This document shows positions 1 to 8,407 of a DNA stretch of 64,000 nt, one piece after another (position 1 is the first letter of the stretch; every line of letters begins with the position of its first letter). Both the position numbers and the translations under genes were made by a program. This stretch comes from Aureispira sp963837355 (GTDB taxonomy: Bacteria > Bacteroidota > Bacteroidia > Chitinophagales > Saprospiraceae): assembly GCA_963837355.1 (NCBI GenBank), contig CAWIMY010000001.1, positions 101,261 to 165,260 on the forward strand, given 5' to 3'. The notes beneath the pieces are model-generated. The model had not been told where the DNA came from. It did no database searches and saw only the letters and a program-made list of their open reading frames with translations.

Positions 1-663
1 TTGCATTTGGCATTGTTCCTTGATCGCCTCGTGGCCTACTTTGATCGCTTCGATCAAGTCTGCTTCCGAACATTGTCTAGCTTCTCCTTCTACCATAGAG
101 ATGTTATCGAGGGTTCCCCCAACAATAAAGCTCATGTCTGCTCCTTCTAAATCAGAGCGAGTAGGATTGATGACGAATTCGCCATTGATACGGGCAACAC
201 GTACTTCTGAAATAGGATGCTCGAAAGCAATTTCAGAGGCCATCAAAGCAGCAGAAGCGGCAAAGGCGGCATAACAGTCGGCCATAATTTCTTTGTCTCC
301 AGAGATTAGAGAAACAAAAATTTGCGTTTCATTCATGTACCCATCAGGGAACATCGGACGAATAACGCGGTCAATCAAACGACAAACTAAGACTTCGCTG
401 TCTGACAAGCGTGCTTCGCGTTTGAAAAAATTGCCAGGAATACGTCCAGCCGAAGCGAATTTTTCTCTAAATTCAACCGTCAGTGGAAAAAAGCTTTGGC
501 CAGGCTTGGCTTCGGTAGCCGATACTGCCGTGGAGAGGAGCCACATGTCTCCGTGGCGTAAAACGATAGAACCGTCTGCTAAAGCCGCTAATTTTCCGCT
601 TTCTAGCGTAATTTCTTGGTTGGCAATAGTTTTAGTTACCGTTGTTGGAATTTGCTTACCCAT
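1..663 (-). CDS. pnp: Polyribonucleotide nucleotidyltransferase (PNPase), N-terminal part
   Basis: PNPase degrades RNA 3' to 5' by phosphorolysis and is a core part of the RNA degradosome. Only the first 221 codons are present; the rest lies beyond the left edge. The reading frame starts with an ATG at 663 (MGKQIPTTVTKTI) and covers the first RNase PH-like domain. Recognisable family segments are GSIVLRHGDMWLLSTAV, FFPLTVEFREKFASAGRIPG and LVCRLIDRVIRPMFPDGY, which form the typical N-terminal PNPase core with the FFKRE/RPLFP-type phosphate- and RNA-binding region. It lies 207 bp downstream of rpsO on the same strand, the classical rpsO-pnp order, with a terminator-like hairpin between. The plus-strand reading frames here are shadows. 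Confidence 0.95.
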   Translation of the reverse strand, partial: MGKQIPTTVTKTIANQEITLESGKLAALADGSIVLRHGDMWLLSTAVSATEAKPGQSFFPLTVEFREKFASAGRIPGNFFKREARLSDSEVLVCRLIDRVIRPMFPDGYMNETQIFVSLISGDKEIMADCYAAFAASAALMASEIAFEHPISEVRVARINGEFVINPTRSDLEGADMSFIVGGTLDNISMVEGEARQCSEADLIEAIKVGHEAIKEQCQMQ

Positions 664-815
664 GTTGGTAATTTTTTAAAATATTAATAATATAATCCAT
701 CATGCTATACCGTTTGCATAGCACGTCATCCAAAAAGTTGATCTCCTGAATCAGCGACCAACTCGCAACTCCAAAGAGTTGTTCTATTGCCGCTAGTAAA
801 AACTCACTAGTAGCA

Positions 816-850
816 AAAAAAAGAAAGTGCTTCACAAGGAAGCACTTTTT
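816..850 (-). terminator. Rho-independent terminator between rpsO and pnp
   Basis: Read on the minus strand, the stem AAGTGCTTC / GAAGCACTT has a short loop and is followed by a T-rich run (TCTTTTTTT). It sits about 20 bp after the rpsO stop codon, so it probably ends or attenuates rpsO transcription before pnp. Confidence 0.75.
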
Positions 851-870
851 AATAAGGTATCGTGGTAGCT

Positions 871-1164
871 TTATTTGTTCTTACCCAAGACATCTCTAAT
901 TTCTAGAGATTTGATCAAGTTACGGTATTTGACAACGTCTTTACCTGCAAGGTAGCTCAACAAAGAGCGACGGTGACCAACCATTTTCAACAAAGAGCGT
1001 CTTGTAGAGTGGTCTTTGTGGTTAGCTTTCAAATGCTCCGATAACTTTTGGATACGGTAGGTCAACAAAGCGATTTGCCCTTCAGTTGAACCTGTGTTTT
1101 TCTCAGAACCGCCGTGTTTTGCAAAAATCTCAGCAGTTATTTCTTTAGTTAGGTAAATTCCCAT
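871..1164 (-). CDS. rpsO: 30S ribosomal protein S15
   Basis: S15 binds the central domain of 16S rRNA early in 30S assembly. The 97-residue product is slightly longer than the usual 89 residues. It has the family hallmarks: GSTEGQIALLTYRIQKLSEHL, the HKDHSTRRSLLKMVGHRRSLL segment that contacts the rRNA three-way junction, and the C-terminal LAGKDVVKYRNLI helix. The start ATG at 1164 gives MGIYLTKE. It has a strong Bacteroidota promoter about 60-90 bp upstream, a hairpin terminator just downstream, and pnp next on the same strand. Autogenous control by S15 is known in other bacteria; I cannot see it directly here. Confidence 0.97.
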   Translation of the reverse strand: MGIYLTKEITAEIFAKHGGSEKNTGSTEGQIALLTYRIQKLSEHLKANHKDHSTRRSLLKMVGHRRSLLSYLAGKDVVKYRNLIKSLEIRDVLGKNK

Positions 1165-1225
1165 TTCTAAATTGTTGTTTGTATTGATTACTAATCAAGA
1201 TATTCTAAATCATATTTTAGCCCTG

Positions 1226-1255
1226 CAAAAGTACGGCATTTTTTGACAAAAACAA
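1226..1255 (-). promoter_or_regulatory. Bacteroidota promoter for rpsO
   Basis: On the minus strand the -7 element TACTTTTG (1233-1226) matches TAnnTTTG exactly and is preceded, after a 19-nt spacer, by TTG (1255-1253). This is the primary sigma factor consensus of Bacteroidota and leaves a leader of about 55 nt before rpsO. Confidence 0.75.
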
Positions 1256-1383
1256 GATTCCCTTTAAAAAATGTACCGATTTTGTGATATATTTACCCGA
1301 AGACGCTGTTGTATAAATAAGCAAGGGCGGGACGCGACTCTATACAACCCATTTACACACTACAAACATTCAAGACAACGCAC

Positions 1384-2784
1384 ATGGCGAAATTAGCACA
1401 AGTTAGAGAATTGTATGATATGGTTTCGTTTAGAAATCAAATTAAAACCTTGCAGGAATGCGAGACAATGGTACGGTACGCCCAAGCACAAGGCAAAAAA
1501 GTACCAACGCATGTCCTCAAACAAATGTCGGAGCTAAACGCCATTGCCCACGAGCTAAACGACCGCATTCGTGCAGGCAATATCGAACACTTAGATCCGC
1601 GCTCCCTCAACATGGCGCTCATCGGCGAGCTACACCGCGAAATGGCGGTTGTCATTGCTCCTGCGATGCCTTCTACGGTGCTGCTGATGGAACAAAACAA
1701 GCGTCAAGGCTTGTTTGGTATTTTAGGGCCAGTGCCTTTAGTGCGCCGCCTCAATGTGATTACGTTGCTTTGTTTGGTGGCCTTCTTGGGGTTGTTTTTT
1801 GCCACTGATGTTGACTCTTACACCGTCAACGGAGATATTTTATCCTATAAGGGGATGGCCTTTGTGTACAATGAATTGGTAATTGTTTGTTTGGCCGCTT
1901 TGGGTGCTTCTTTTTATGCGTTGTTTGAAGTGTATAAATACATTCCCAAGCAGTCCTACGATCCTCAGTACGATTCGATTTATTGGATTCGCTTTGTTTT
2001 AGGCATTGTATCAGGGGTAATCTTAGCACAGTTTATCTTTGTTTCTCCCGAAATTTTGGGCCGAGGGGTAGACGAAGTGGAGCGGAGTATGGCCAGTTCT
2101 AGAGAATTGGGCGGTTTTATGACATACAAACCTTTGCTAGCGTTTTTGGGTGGTTTCTCTGCCCGTGTTGTTCATAAGATTTTGAACTCTATGGTCGAGG
2201 CCATCGAAACCTTCATCAGTGGTTCCGCCCGCGATATGTTGGTGGCTAGAGAAGAAGCGGCCAAGGTAAAAATGCAACAACAAATTGACGCGATCAAGCG
2301 TACCAATGCCCAAGCGGCTACGGCACAGCGTATGGACGCTACCGTGAAGTTGATGCAGCTGAAAGAAGAAATCAATGGAGGAATGGCGAGCCAGCAAGAC
2401 ATTGCTTTTCGCCTCAACCAGTTGATGGGGGAGTATATGCAGCCTGTGAGCAAGACCAACATCAACTTCAATGCCCCGCATCAAGTTCAAAATACGACCC
2501 ACACGCACCAGCCCGATCCCAATGATCCACATGTCTATAATCCGACACAACCGCATAGCCATAACACCCCGCCTATTGTCGATAACTACCAACCGGGTAC
2601 CGTCGATCATTTTAACGAGCCTATTTTGAATGACCAAGGCGAGCCCATTATTATTCACGATGTGGACGAAATTGACATCCCAGACTTTCCAGATGATTTG
2701 GACAATCCAGATTTTCCCATGCCTGGCGATATAGAGGGTGATAATCCTGATTTTGATCCTAATAATCCAGACTTAAACGTATAG
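1384..2784 (+). CDS. Uncharacterised multi-pass membrane protein with coiled coil and acidic tail
   Basis: I do not recognise a named family. The 466-residue product has a soluble helical N-terminus (1-115), then hydrophobic segments near residues 122-140, 158-184 and 202-220 and a weaker one near 247-262, so it is probably an inner-membrane protein. A charged helical, coiled-coil-like stretch follows (about 275-345, rich in K, E, Q and M), then a His- and Pro-rich linker (THTHQPDPNDPHVYNP) and a very acidic low-complexity tail with repeated NPDF/DFP motifs. The stop codon is directly followed by the ATG of the next gene, so the two are probably translated together. No enzyme motif is visible, and the role is unknown. 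Confidence 0.8.
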   Translation: MAKLAQVRELYDMVSFRNQIKTLQECETMVRYAQAQGKKVPTHVLKQMSELNAIAHELNDRIRAGNIEHLDPRSLNMALIGELHREMAVVIAPAMPSTVLLMEQNKRQGLFGILGPVPLVRRLNVITLLCLVAFLGLFFATDVDSYTVNGDILSYKGMAFVYNELVIVCLAALGASFYALFEVYKYIPKQSYDPQYDSIYWIRFVLGIVSGVILAQFIFVSPEILGRGVDEVERSMASSRELGGFMTYKPLLAFLGGFSARVVHKILNSMVEAIETFISGSARDMLVAREEAAKVKMQQQIDAIKRTNAQAATAQRMDATVKLMQLKEEINGGMASQQDIAFRLNQLMGEYMQPVSKTNINFNAPHQVQNTTHTHQPDPNDPHVYNPTQPHSHNTPPIVDNYQPGTVDHFNEPILNDQGEPIIIHDVDEIDIPDFPDDLDNPDFPMPGDIEGDNPDFDPNNPDLNV

Positions 2785-3243
2785 ATGAAATTTTTGCTCT
2801 GGCTCAGCCTACTACTCCTTGCGGGGAGTAGTGGCCTTTGGGCACAAGAAACGACTACGACGGCTCCGTTGCTGCTCTCCTTGGAGCGCACTACTTGCTA
2901 TGGGCATTGTCCTTATTATAGTATACAAATATATGCCGATGGACGCGCGGTCTATGAGGGTAAGCAAAACGTTAGCTTATTGGGCAACTATACGGCTACC
3001 GTGCCACCAAGTTTGGTAGAGCGCTTATTGGCGAAAGCCAAAGCCATTAACTACCTCGATCTAGCACCCAAATACCCTATCAAAGGCTTAGGCATCATTG
3101 ATTTTCCTGTTTGTATTAGTAGCGTTCGCCAAGATGGCGTTCTCAAAACGATTTACAACCGCAACGAAGCCCCGCCCGCTCTCATCGCTTATGAGCAACT
3201 CTTTGACGAATTGACAGAAACTTTGCCGTGGCAAGCCCAATAG
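2785..3243 (+). CDS. Exported DUF6438-like protein
   Basis: The 152-residue product starts with a clear Sec signal peptide (MKFLLWLSLLLLAGSSGLWA, cleavage after AQE or WAQ). The mature part carries CYGHCPYYSIQIYADG followed by AVYEG, a Cys-x-x-x-Cys pattern typical of DUF6438 proteins in Bacteroidota, whose function is unknown. There is no lipobox, so it is periplasmic or secreted rather than a lipoprotein. The ATG at 2785 immediately follows the TAG stop of the upstream membrane-protein gene, which indicates translational coupling. The family call rests on motif memory only. Confidence 0.75.
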   Translation: MKFLLWLSLLLLAGSSGLWAQETTTTAPLLLSLERTTCYGHCPYYSIQIYADGRAVYEGKQNVSLLGNYTATVPPSLVERLLAKAKAINYLDLAPKYPIKGLGIIDFPVCISSVRQDGVLKTIYNRNEAPPALIAYEQLFDELTETLPWQAQ

Positions 3244-3297
3244 ATCAACTAGTTATCAAAAAAAGGATTTTTATACTAAAAAAAAGCACTAAAAAAC

Positions 3298-3328
3298 TTG
3301 CATCGCCTTTATCAATGGCCTATATTTG
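3298..3328 (+). promoter_or_regulatory. Promoter of tRNA-Cys
   Basis: TTG at 3298-3300, a 20-nt spacer, then TATATTTG at 3321-3328 matches the Bacteroidota consensus TTG-N19/20-TAnnTTTG. It lies 20 bp upstream of the mature tRNA-Cys. Confidence 0.75.
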
Positions 3329-3347
3329 CAGTCTAGTAACGTAATCA

Positions 3348-3418
3348 GGTCGGGTGGCCGAGTGGCTAGGCTGGGCTCTGCAAAAGCTCCTACAGCAGTT
3401 CGAATCTGCTTCCGACCT
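3348..3418 (+). tRNA. tRNA-Cys (anticodon GCA)
   Basis: The 71-nt sequence folds as a cloverleaf. The acceptor stem GGTCGGG pairs with TCCGACC (last pair G-U). The D arm is GCCG...GGC. The anticodon stem GGGCT/AGCTC encloses the loop CTGCAAA with anticodon GCA. The T arm is AGCAG-TTCGAAT-CTGCT. The 3' CCA is not encoded. The gene has its own promoter upstream and a terminator just downstream. Confidence 0.93.
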
Positions 3419-3426
3419 CTTATTAG

Positions 3427-3464
3427 AATGCCTTTGTGAATCTATTTCGCAAAGGCATTTTTTA
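3427..3464 (+). terminator. Rho-independent terminator after tRNA-Cys
   Basis: The stem AATGCCTTTG / CAAAGGCATT with a 13-nt loop is followed by TTTTTATT. It ends the single-gene tRNA transcript. Confidence 0.8.
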
Positions 3465-3815
3465 TTGTTAGAAATCTATTAGTAAATAGGTTATGGAGCG
3501 TACCAAAGGGGAGTGGACGTAGAACCTTTGCTATAGTAATGATTACTAGCACCTCCAAACGAAGAGCTAAGTATTCTGTTTTTTAATGCTCAACGGCGCT
3601 GGATGGACAAGTACTGCATTCCTCCAACAACCCTAGAAACGTTCCACAAAGGCATTCGCAAAAATGCTTTCGCTCTCGTCCAATTTCCAACCAACAAACT
3701 TGTTAAACCCCTATATTATCCCTATCATTGTGGACATCTTTTGATAAGGCTTGATTACAATAGAAACCACTCGATTGACACTAAATAACTACCTAAAACT
3801 CGACGACGCGTAGGC
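3465..3815. other. Intergenic stretch with no supported gene
   Basis: A 61-codon frame (3603-3788) exists, but it has no recognisable domain, no convincing ribosome binding site and atypical composition. I see no hairpin, repeat or promoter of note; the channel gene starts at 3816. Confidence 0.5.
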
Positions 3816-4733
3816 ATGACACGAAACAGATCCAAGTATCGATTGCTGGCAAGGAGAATTGTAGATAACAAGTGGTTTACTGTAGGGATCATGTTCCTCA
3901 TTATCCTCAATGGATTACTGATTGGAGTACAGACTTACGACAATGCCCCTGATTTTATCCGTGTCATTCAACTTTCCATCCTATTTATATTTTTTCTAGA
4001 AATTATCTTGCGTTGGACTGGCCGCCGCACGACTAAAGAGTACGTGGATGATTGGTGGAACTGGTTCGATATTTTTATCTTGGTCATTGGGATTATTCCC
4101 GAAGTGGCGGATATGGTGCTGCAAAATGATGATGGCGAGGCTAATATTCTTTCTACACTGCGTATTTTGAGGGTCGTACAGCTCACACGCTCCATTCGGG
4201 CAATCGGAGAACTACAATTGCTTATTGGGGTATTAATCAAGTCCATTCGCTCGCTCTCTTACATTGCCGTCCTGTTTTTACTCATCATGTACATCTATGC
4301 TATTATTGGGGTAACGTTATTTAGAAACCCCGATTACGAAAAATCGGAGCATTTAAGATTAACAGTGAGCAACCCTGACCCATACGGAGATTTAGGCGAG
4401 GCTTTTTTTACCTTGTTTAGAATTTTGACAGGAGAAGATTGGACGGATTTACGGTACAATTTGTTGACCAGTGAACACATCAATGGTACTTCTCCCAAAG
4501 CCTCTGGCACAGTAGTGACCATTTATCACGTTTCTTGGATGGTCATCGCCGCTTATTTGTTAATTAACTTAGTTATTGGAGCGATTGTTAATAACTTCCA
4601 GTTGGTACTCGATGCCCAACGAGAGGGCGAACTTAAAGCCGCTCGTAAAGAAGCAGGCGAGGAGGAAGACCCTCGAAATGACGATGATTCAGGGGAACCA
4701 CAGCGCCGCCATATTAAGCGCCCCAAAATTTAA
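3816..4733 (+). CDS. Single-domain voltage-gated cation channel (ion transport protein)
   Basis: The 305-residue product has the layout of a bacterial six-helix channel. S1 is near residues 19-40 (WFTVGIMFLIILNGLLIGV), and S2 and S3 include FDIFILVIGIIPEV. S4 carries regularly spaced arginines (LRILRVVQLTRSIRAI), the voltage-sensor signature. S5 is YIAVLFLLIMYIYAIIGVTLF, the pore helix and filter are FFTLFRILTGEDWTDL, and S6 is AAYLLINLVIGAIVNNF. Four subunits would assemble. The filter motif TGEDW resembles the TLESW-type filter of NaChBac relatives but has an extra acidic residue, so selectivity (Na+ or Ca2+) is uncertain. A charged cytoplasmic tail (about 265-305) follows S6. The TerB-like gene is 23 bp downstream on the same strand. 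Confidence 0.9.
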   Translation: MTRNRSKYRLLARRIVDNKWFTVGIMFLIILNGLLIGVQTYDNAPDFIRVIQLSILFIFFLEIILRWTGRRTTKEYVDDWWNWFDIFILVIGIIPEVADMVLQNDDGEANILSTLRILRVVQLTRSIRAIGELQLLIGVLIKSIRSLSYIAVLFLLIMYIYAIIGVTLFRNPDYEKSEHLRLTVSNPDPYGDLGEAFFTLFRILTGEDWTDLRYNLLTSEHINGTSPKASGTVVTIYHVSWMVIAAYLLINLVIGAIVNNFQLVLDAQREGELKAARKEAGEEEDPRNDDDSGEPQRRHIKRPKI

Positions 4734-4756
4734 TTTCGCTCTTTGAAACCAACGTT

Positions 4757-5512
4757 ATGCCTATGCTGACCTACCGTTCTATACAGCCTTACCTAGTCGC
4801 CCAATGCATCGACAACGACCACCTATACTGCACTTTTGAAATTGAAGAAGAGCGATTCGAGAGCAGTGCTGCAATTGTAGCTGTTAGCGAACCCACTGAA
4901 TTGGCAAAATTAGTGGTTAGCCCCTCCAAGGTGCGGTTTATGCTCGGGCGCTTGTTGCGCCGTAATCTAGGCAAAAACAAAATTTTGGACGCTCAAAAAG
5001 AGGCGCCTCACACGACCCATACGGTAGCGGAGTTGGAACAAGCCGCCGTTGTGGCTTTTGAGCAAATTACCGATCAATTGGTCTTTATGGAGACCACCGA
5101 AAAATGGCACCTCGCCACTCAATTTTCCGACTTTGAAGTCTTTTTGCGGCAAAACCCTTTGCGGGAACGCTATGACAAGAAAATAATGGCGCAAATGTTG
5201 GTCGAAATGACGCGCGCAGATGGCCGCATTACCAAAGAAGAACGCCTGTTCTTCAAGCACTTTTTGAACGAAGAGACAGGGCGTTTGAGCCAGCTCTTGC
5301 AAGCACCAACCTTAACAGAACAAGACTTGGCCAAGGTGAGTGTCGAAGGACGCGCCACTGTTTTTTTAGTGGTGGCTGCCGCCGCGCTAGCCGATCACAG
5401 CATTCAAGCCGAAGAGCAAGAAAAATTAGACTACCTAGCCGCGCAGTTTGGCTTGACCAGCACCCGCCAACAAGCTCTGACGGATATGGCCGCTGCCTAT
5501 ACCAAAGGCTAG
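4757..5512 (+). CDS. TerB-like domain protein
   Basis: The 251-residue product has an N-terminal half without recognised motifs. Its C-terminal half (about 138-250) resembles the TerB/DjlA-N helical fold: a first helical repeat MLVEMTRADGRITKEE and a second VVAAAALADHSIQAEEQEK, each with the acidic D-G-x-I/D-x-x-I-x-x-E-E pattern that binds metal in TerB. TerB-like domains are linked to tellurite resistance and envelope stress, but lone copies have no defined function. It starts 23 bp after the ion-channel gene and may form a two-gene unit with it. No signal peptide is seen, so it is probably cytoplasmic. Confidence 0.75.
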   Translation: MPMLTYRSIQPYLVAQCIDNDHLYCTFEIEEERFESSAAIVAVSEPTELAKLVVSPSKVRFMLGRLLRRNLGKNKILDAQKEAPHTTHTVAELEQAAVVAFEQITDQLVFMETTEKWHLATQFSDFEVFLRQNPLRERYDKKIMAQMLVEMTRADGRITKEERLFFKHFLNEETGRLSQLLQAPTLTEQDLAKVSVEGRATVFLVVAAAALADHSIQAEEQEKLDYLAAQFGLTSTRQQALTDMAAAYTKG

Positions 5513-5525
5513 ACTTCCCTCGTAC

Positions 5526-5593
5526 AGACGTAGCCCCGCTACGTCTCCCCAGCGCAGCACCGCTACGTCTCCCCAAGCACCGCTACGTCTCCC
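5526..5593. repeat. Short GC-rich repeats with hairpin
   Basis: CCGCTACGTCTCCC occurs three times (5537, 5560 and 5580; periods 23 and 20 bp). The first copy also pairs with an upstream AGACGTAGC to form a perfect 9-bp hairpin with a CCC loop (5526-5546). The repeats lie between two convergent genes. Confidence 0.8.
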
Positions 5594-5610
5594 AACATCC
5601 AAAAAGAGCC

Positions 5611-6939
5611 TCAGTGCCCTGCTTCCAAGACCCGCTCATAAACCGCGCGCCAGCCCTTCCATTGCCAAGCCTCACACAACGAACTGTTGTGCCAGACAGG
5701 AATGAACTGCCCATGAACAGCTTTGCTATGCGCAATCAAGGGCAGCACCGCTTCGATGGCCGCCGCAGGACTCAATTGTAAATAAGTATTTAAGGTCACA
5801 TCCATCACGGCAAAAGGATGAATCAACAAGGGAGTAGCGGTTTCTTGCGTCAAATCATACCATATAAAGGGCGTGGCGATACTCGCCCGAAAGCCCAATG
5901 CGCGGGCATAGCCCATGGAGTAATCATGGCGAATACCGATTTGAAGCAAGCGCTGGTAAGTAGTTGGCCAATGCAATTTGAGGTAATGCTGACGGCTGCG
6001 CTCGGCGGGATGATGTAAAATTTTGCGCAAGCGCTTGGCCTCTAACCGCAATTGGGTTAAGGACGCATTAGAGGCAAAAGAGGGATGTAAACCCGCGTTG
6101 CCGTAGCGCGTTTGACTACGAACGAGTTCGTGCATTTCGGGGAGATCGTACGGCAAATTTTTATCATGTGGGCCATAATCGCCCAACAGCCAAAAAAAAA
6201 GCGGTTCGTCTTGATAGTGCTGTGCCAATTGTTGTAGATAAGCATAAACATTATAGGGGTCGGCCTCAGGATTGCGGCGAGTGGCGCGGCGGAGTTGCAA
6301 GCTCTCTTGATCGCCTTGCCAACGGTTGCGCCCCCAAGCGCCAATTTGTCGCCACAAAGGCTTGTAGGCAAAGGCAAAAGCATGGTCAATATCATAACTT
6401 GGGGTAAAACCGTAGGGGCGGGGTTTAAAGGTCAACGCGGGATAAAACACTTGCAACTGTGTTGCCCAATCCCATACCCATTCGTTGACGATGGGCCGCT
6501 GCAAAAAGTCTTGCTGGAAAGCGATGCTTTGGGTAGCTGGAAAGCGCCCCCAAGCATCCGCCTCAAAAGCCAAGTATTCTTCATAGCGACTCACTAAGTA
6601 AAAACACCAAGAGAAGAGGTCAAAAGGGTAGCAAATTTCTTTGCAAAAATCATTGGGGCAAACAAAAAAAGCGGCCATGCGCCCTTGGTAGTTTTGGGGC
6701 TGCACGTCCAGCGGGTGAATCCCCTTTTCAGAGAGCAAGCCGTGGGGTAGGAGTTGAGGAATGTCAGGCAAGACAGTTGCGCTGTAATTGAACTTGGCGA
6801 CATCGGCAGCGGCGAGAAAGAGATCGAGTTGGGCGGTTAATTTCCAAGTGACGTTACCTAGTATTTGTTGGAAGAATAGGTCTAACACGTAGCGAAGCCT
6901 AGGGGTATCGTGTGGACTGTAAATTAAAATACGGTTCAT
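5611..6939 (-). CDS. Polysaccharide deacetylase-like protein (Bacteroidota type)
   Basis: The product is 442 residues from the ATG at 6939 (MNRILIYSPHDTPRLRYVLD); a longer frame to 7032 lacks support. The N-terminal ~120 residues resemble the DUF7033-type domain found before the catalytic part in Bacteroidota. The C-terminal part has the family pattern: SYDIDHAFAF (probable metal-binding aspartates), FFWLLGDYGPHD, LHPSFAS (His of the metal site), and IRHDYSMGYARALGFRAS, which corresponds to the D-x-S-x-G-x segment. It probably removes acyl groups from a cell-surface or exported polysaccharide. It lies alone on the minus strand, convergent with the TerB-like gene and divergent from efp. Confidence 0.75.
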   Translation of the reverse strand: MNRILIYSPHDTPRLRYVLDLFFQQILGNVTWKLTAQLDLFLAAADVAKFNYSATVLPDIPQLLPHGLLSEKGIHPLDVQPQNYQGRMAAFFVCPNDFCKEICYPFDLFSWCFYLVSRYEEYLAFEADAWGRFPATQSIAFQQDFLQRPIVNEWVWDWATQLQVFYPALTFKPRPYGFTPSYDIDHAFAFAYKPLWRQIGAWGRNRWQGDQESLQLRRATRRNPEADPYNVYAYLQQLAQHYQDEPLFFWLLGDYGPHDKNLPYDLPEMHELVRSQTRYGNAGLHPSFASNASLTQLRLEAKRLRKILHHPAERSRQHYLKLHWPTTYQRLLQIGIRHDYSMGYARALGFRASIATPFIWYDLTQETATPLLIHPFAVMDVTLNTYLQLSPAAAIEAVLPLIAHSKAVHGQFIPVWHNSSLCEAWQWKGWRAVYERVLEAGH

Positions 6940-7063
6940 GATAAGGCATTTTGAACGTGTAAAGGTGTTGATTATCAAAATTGAAACGAAGGGAGGGTAA
7001 GTCTCTCCTGCAAATGGTCTAGAGATATGCAAGGCAAATGCTAGCTTTTTGTTATAGAAGCCT

Positions 7064-7071
7064 TATATTTG
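7064..7071 (+). promoter_or_regulatory. -7 element upstream of efp
   Basis: TATATTTG matches TAnnTTTG. A TTG at the usual -33 distance is not clear, so only the -7 half is supported. The leader to the efp start would be about 85 nt. Confidence 0.45.
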
Positions 7072-7162
7072 TTTGCGTCTTTTTATCGAAGGCAACGTTT
7101 GGTTGTCCTAAGAAAGAACGCCGCGCATTGAAATTACACTTTTTATATAAATCAACAAAACA

Positions 7163-7729
7163 GTGGCGACAACATCTGACATTCGTAAAGGCATGTGTTT
7201 AGAACACAATGGCCAGACCTATATTATTGTAGAATTCCAGCACGTAAAGCCTGGTAAAGGAAATGCTTTTGTACGCACCAAATTGAAGAATTTGAGTACG
7301 GGTAAAGTAGTGGACAATACCTTCCCTGCAGGACACAAAATTGATGATGTTCGGGTAGAGCGTCGAAAGTACCAATACTTGTATGATGATGCCGAGCGTC
7401 TATACTTCATGAATAACGAGACGTTTGCACAGTTGGATATGGGGAAAGAGATGGTGGACAATGTTCAATTCCTAAAAGAAGGAATGGAAATCGATGTGTT
7501 GTTTCATGCCGACCAAGGCATTCCATTGGCTTGTACCTTACCCCAGTACATTGTATTGACAGTGACGGAAGTAGAACCAGGTGCCAAAGGAAACACCGCT
7601 ACCAACACCTTGACACCTGCTACGGTAGAGACAGGGGCAGAAGTACGCGTTCCGCTTTTTATTAAGGAAGGCGACCAAATTCGTATAGATTCAGAAACAG
7701 GCGCCTATATGGAGCGCATGAAACAATAA
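7163..7729 (+). CDS. efp: Elongation factor P
   Basis: EF-P binds ribosomes stalled at polyproline and stimulates peptide-bond formation. The 188-residue product has the usual length and three-domain layout: an N-terminal KOW-like domain ending in VKPGKGNAFVRTKL, a middle OB domain and a C-terminal OB domain. Lys32 at the tip of the loop (PGKGNAF) is the position that is post-translationally modified in lysine-type EF-Ps. The start is GTG at 7163 (MATTSDIRKGMC). It is followed by accB and accC on the same strand, an order frequent in this phylum, although the gaps of 67 and 98 bp allow separate control. Confidence 0.97.
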   Translation: MATTSDIRKGMCLEHNGQTYIIVEFQHVKPGKGNAFVRTKLKNLSTGKVVDNTFPAGHKIDDVRVERRKYQYLYDDAERLYFMNNETFAQLDMGKEMVDNVQFLKEGMEIDVLFHADQGIPLACTLPQYIVLTVTEVEPGAKGNTATNTLTPATVETGAEVRVPLFIKEGDQIRIDSETGAYMERMKQ

Positions 7730-7796
7730 GTAGATCCCGCATAAACCCAGACTATAAAGAAACGTTATTATAGACCTAATAAAAAACGAACTTATT

Positions 7797-8309
7797 ATGG
7801 AGTTTGATAAAATCAAAGAGCTCATTAAGTTGATTCAGAAATCGAAAATCAGCGAGTTTAAATACGAAGATGAGTTATCCAAAATTAGCATCCGCACAAA
7901 AAGCTACAACGCGCAACGCGAAGTAGTGGTGCAGTCTTCTATGATGCCTAGTATGCAAATGCCTGCTATGCAACCAGCACCAGCTCCCGCACCAGTGGCC
8001 GCCCCTGCCGCCCCTGCCGCTAGTCAAGAAGGGGCCTCCGCAGAAACTCCTAAAGAAGCCGCTAACAACTACATAGAAATCAAATCGCCTATGGTTGGAA
8101 CGTTCTACCGCTCGGCTTCTCCTGAAAAACCACCATTGGTGAAAGTAGGAGATAGTATCGACGCTGATAGTAAGGTTTGCTTGATCGAAGCGATGAAGTT
8201 GTTTAATGAAGTGAAAGCGGAAGTAGAAGGCCGTATTGTTAAAGTAATGGTAGAAGACGCTAGTCCTGTAGAGTACGGACAAGTTTTATTCTTGGTAGAA
8301 CCCGTCTAA
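7797..8309 (+). CDS. accB: Biotin carboxyl carrier protein of acetyl-CoA carboxylase
   Basis: AccB carries the biotin that is carboxylated by AccC and used by the carboxyltransferase to make malonyl-CoA for fatty acid synthesis. The 170-residue product has a short N-terminal helical part (MEFDKIKELIKLIQKS), a flexible Ala/Pro linker (about 45-85, rich in APAPAP) and a C-terminal biotinyl domain beginning IKSPMVGTFYRSASPEKPP. The biotinylated lysine is Lys134 in EAMKLFNEV. It is 98 bp upstream of accC, and the pair probably forms one operon ended by a strong terminator. Confidence 0.96.
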   Translation: MEFDKIKELIKLIQKSKISEFKYEDELSKISIRTKSYNAQREVVVQSSMMPSMQMPAMQPAPAPAPVAAPAAPAASQEGASAETPKEAANNYIEIKSPMVGTFYRSASPEKPPLVKVGDSIDADSKVCLIEAMKLFNEVKAEVEGRIVKVMVEDASPVEYGQVLFLVEPV

Positions 8310-8407
8310 ATAGAGTTGTTGAGCACTGTCTAGAGATGTAGTTTGATCACCCACAGATTGCCAAAAGGCGATAACCCCAACGGCATCTGACTGTAAAAAA
8401 CGATACC

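Noticed and set aside
3603..3788. 61-codon frame between tRNA-Cys and the channel gene
   Set aside because: No ribosome binding site, domain or conservation signal; isolated and short.
5537..5593. CRISPR-like look of regularly spaced repeats
   Set aside because: Only three 14-bp copies with 6-9 bp between them, far too short for CRISPR repeats and spacers, and no cas genes nearby.
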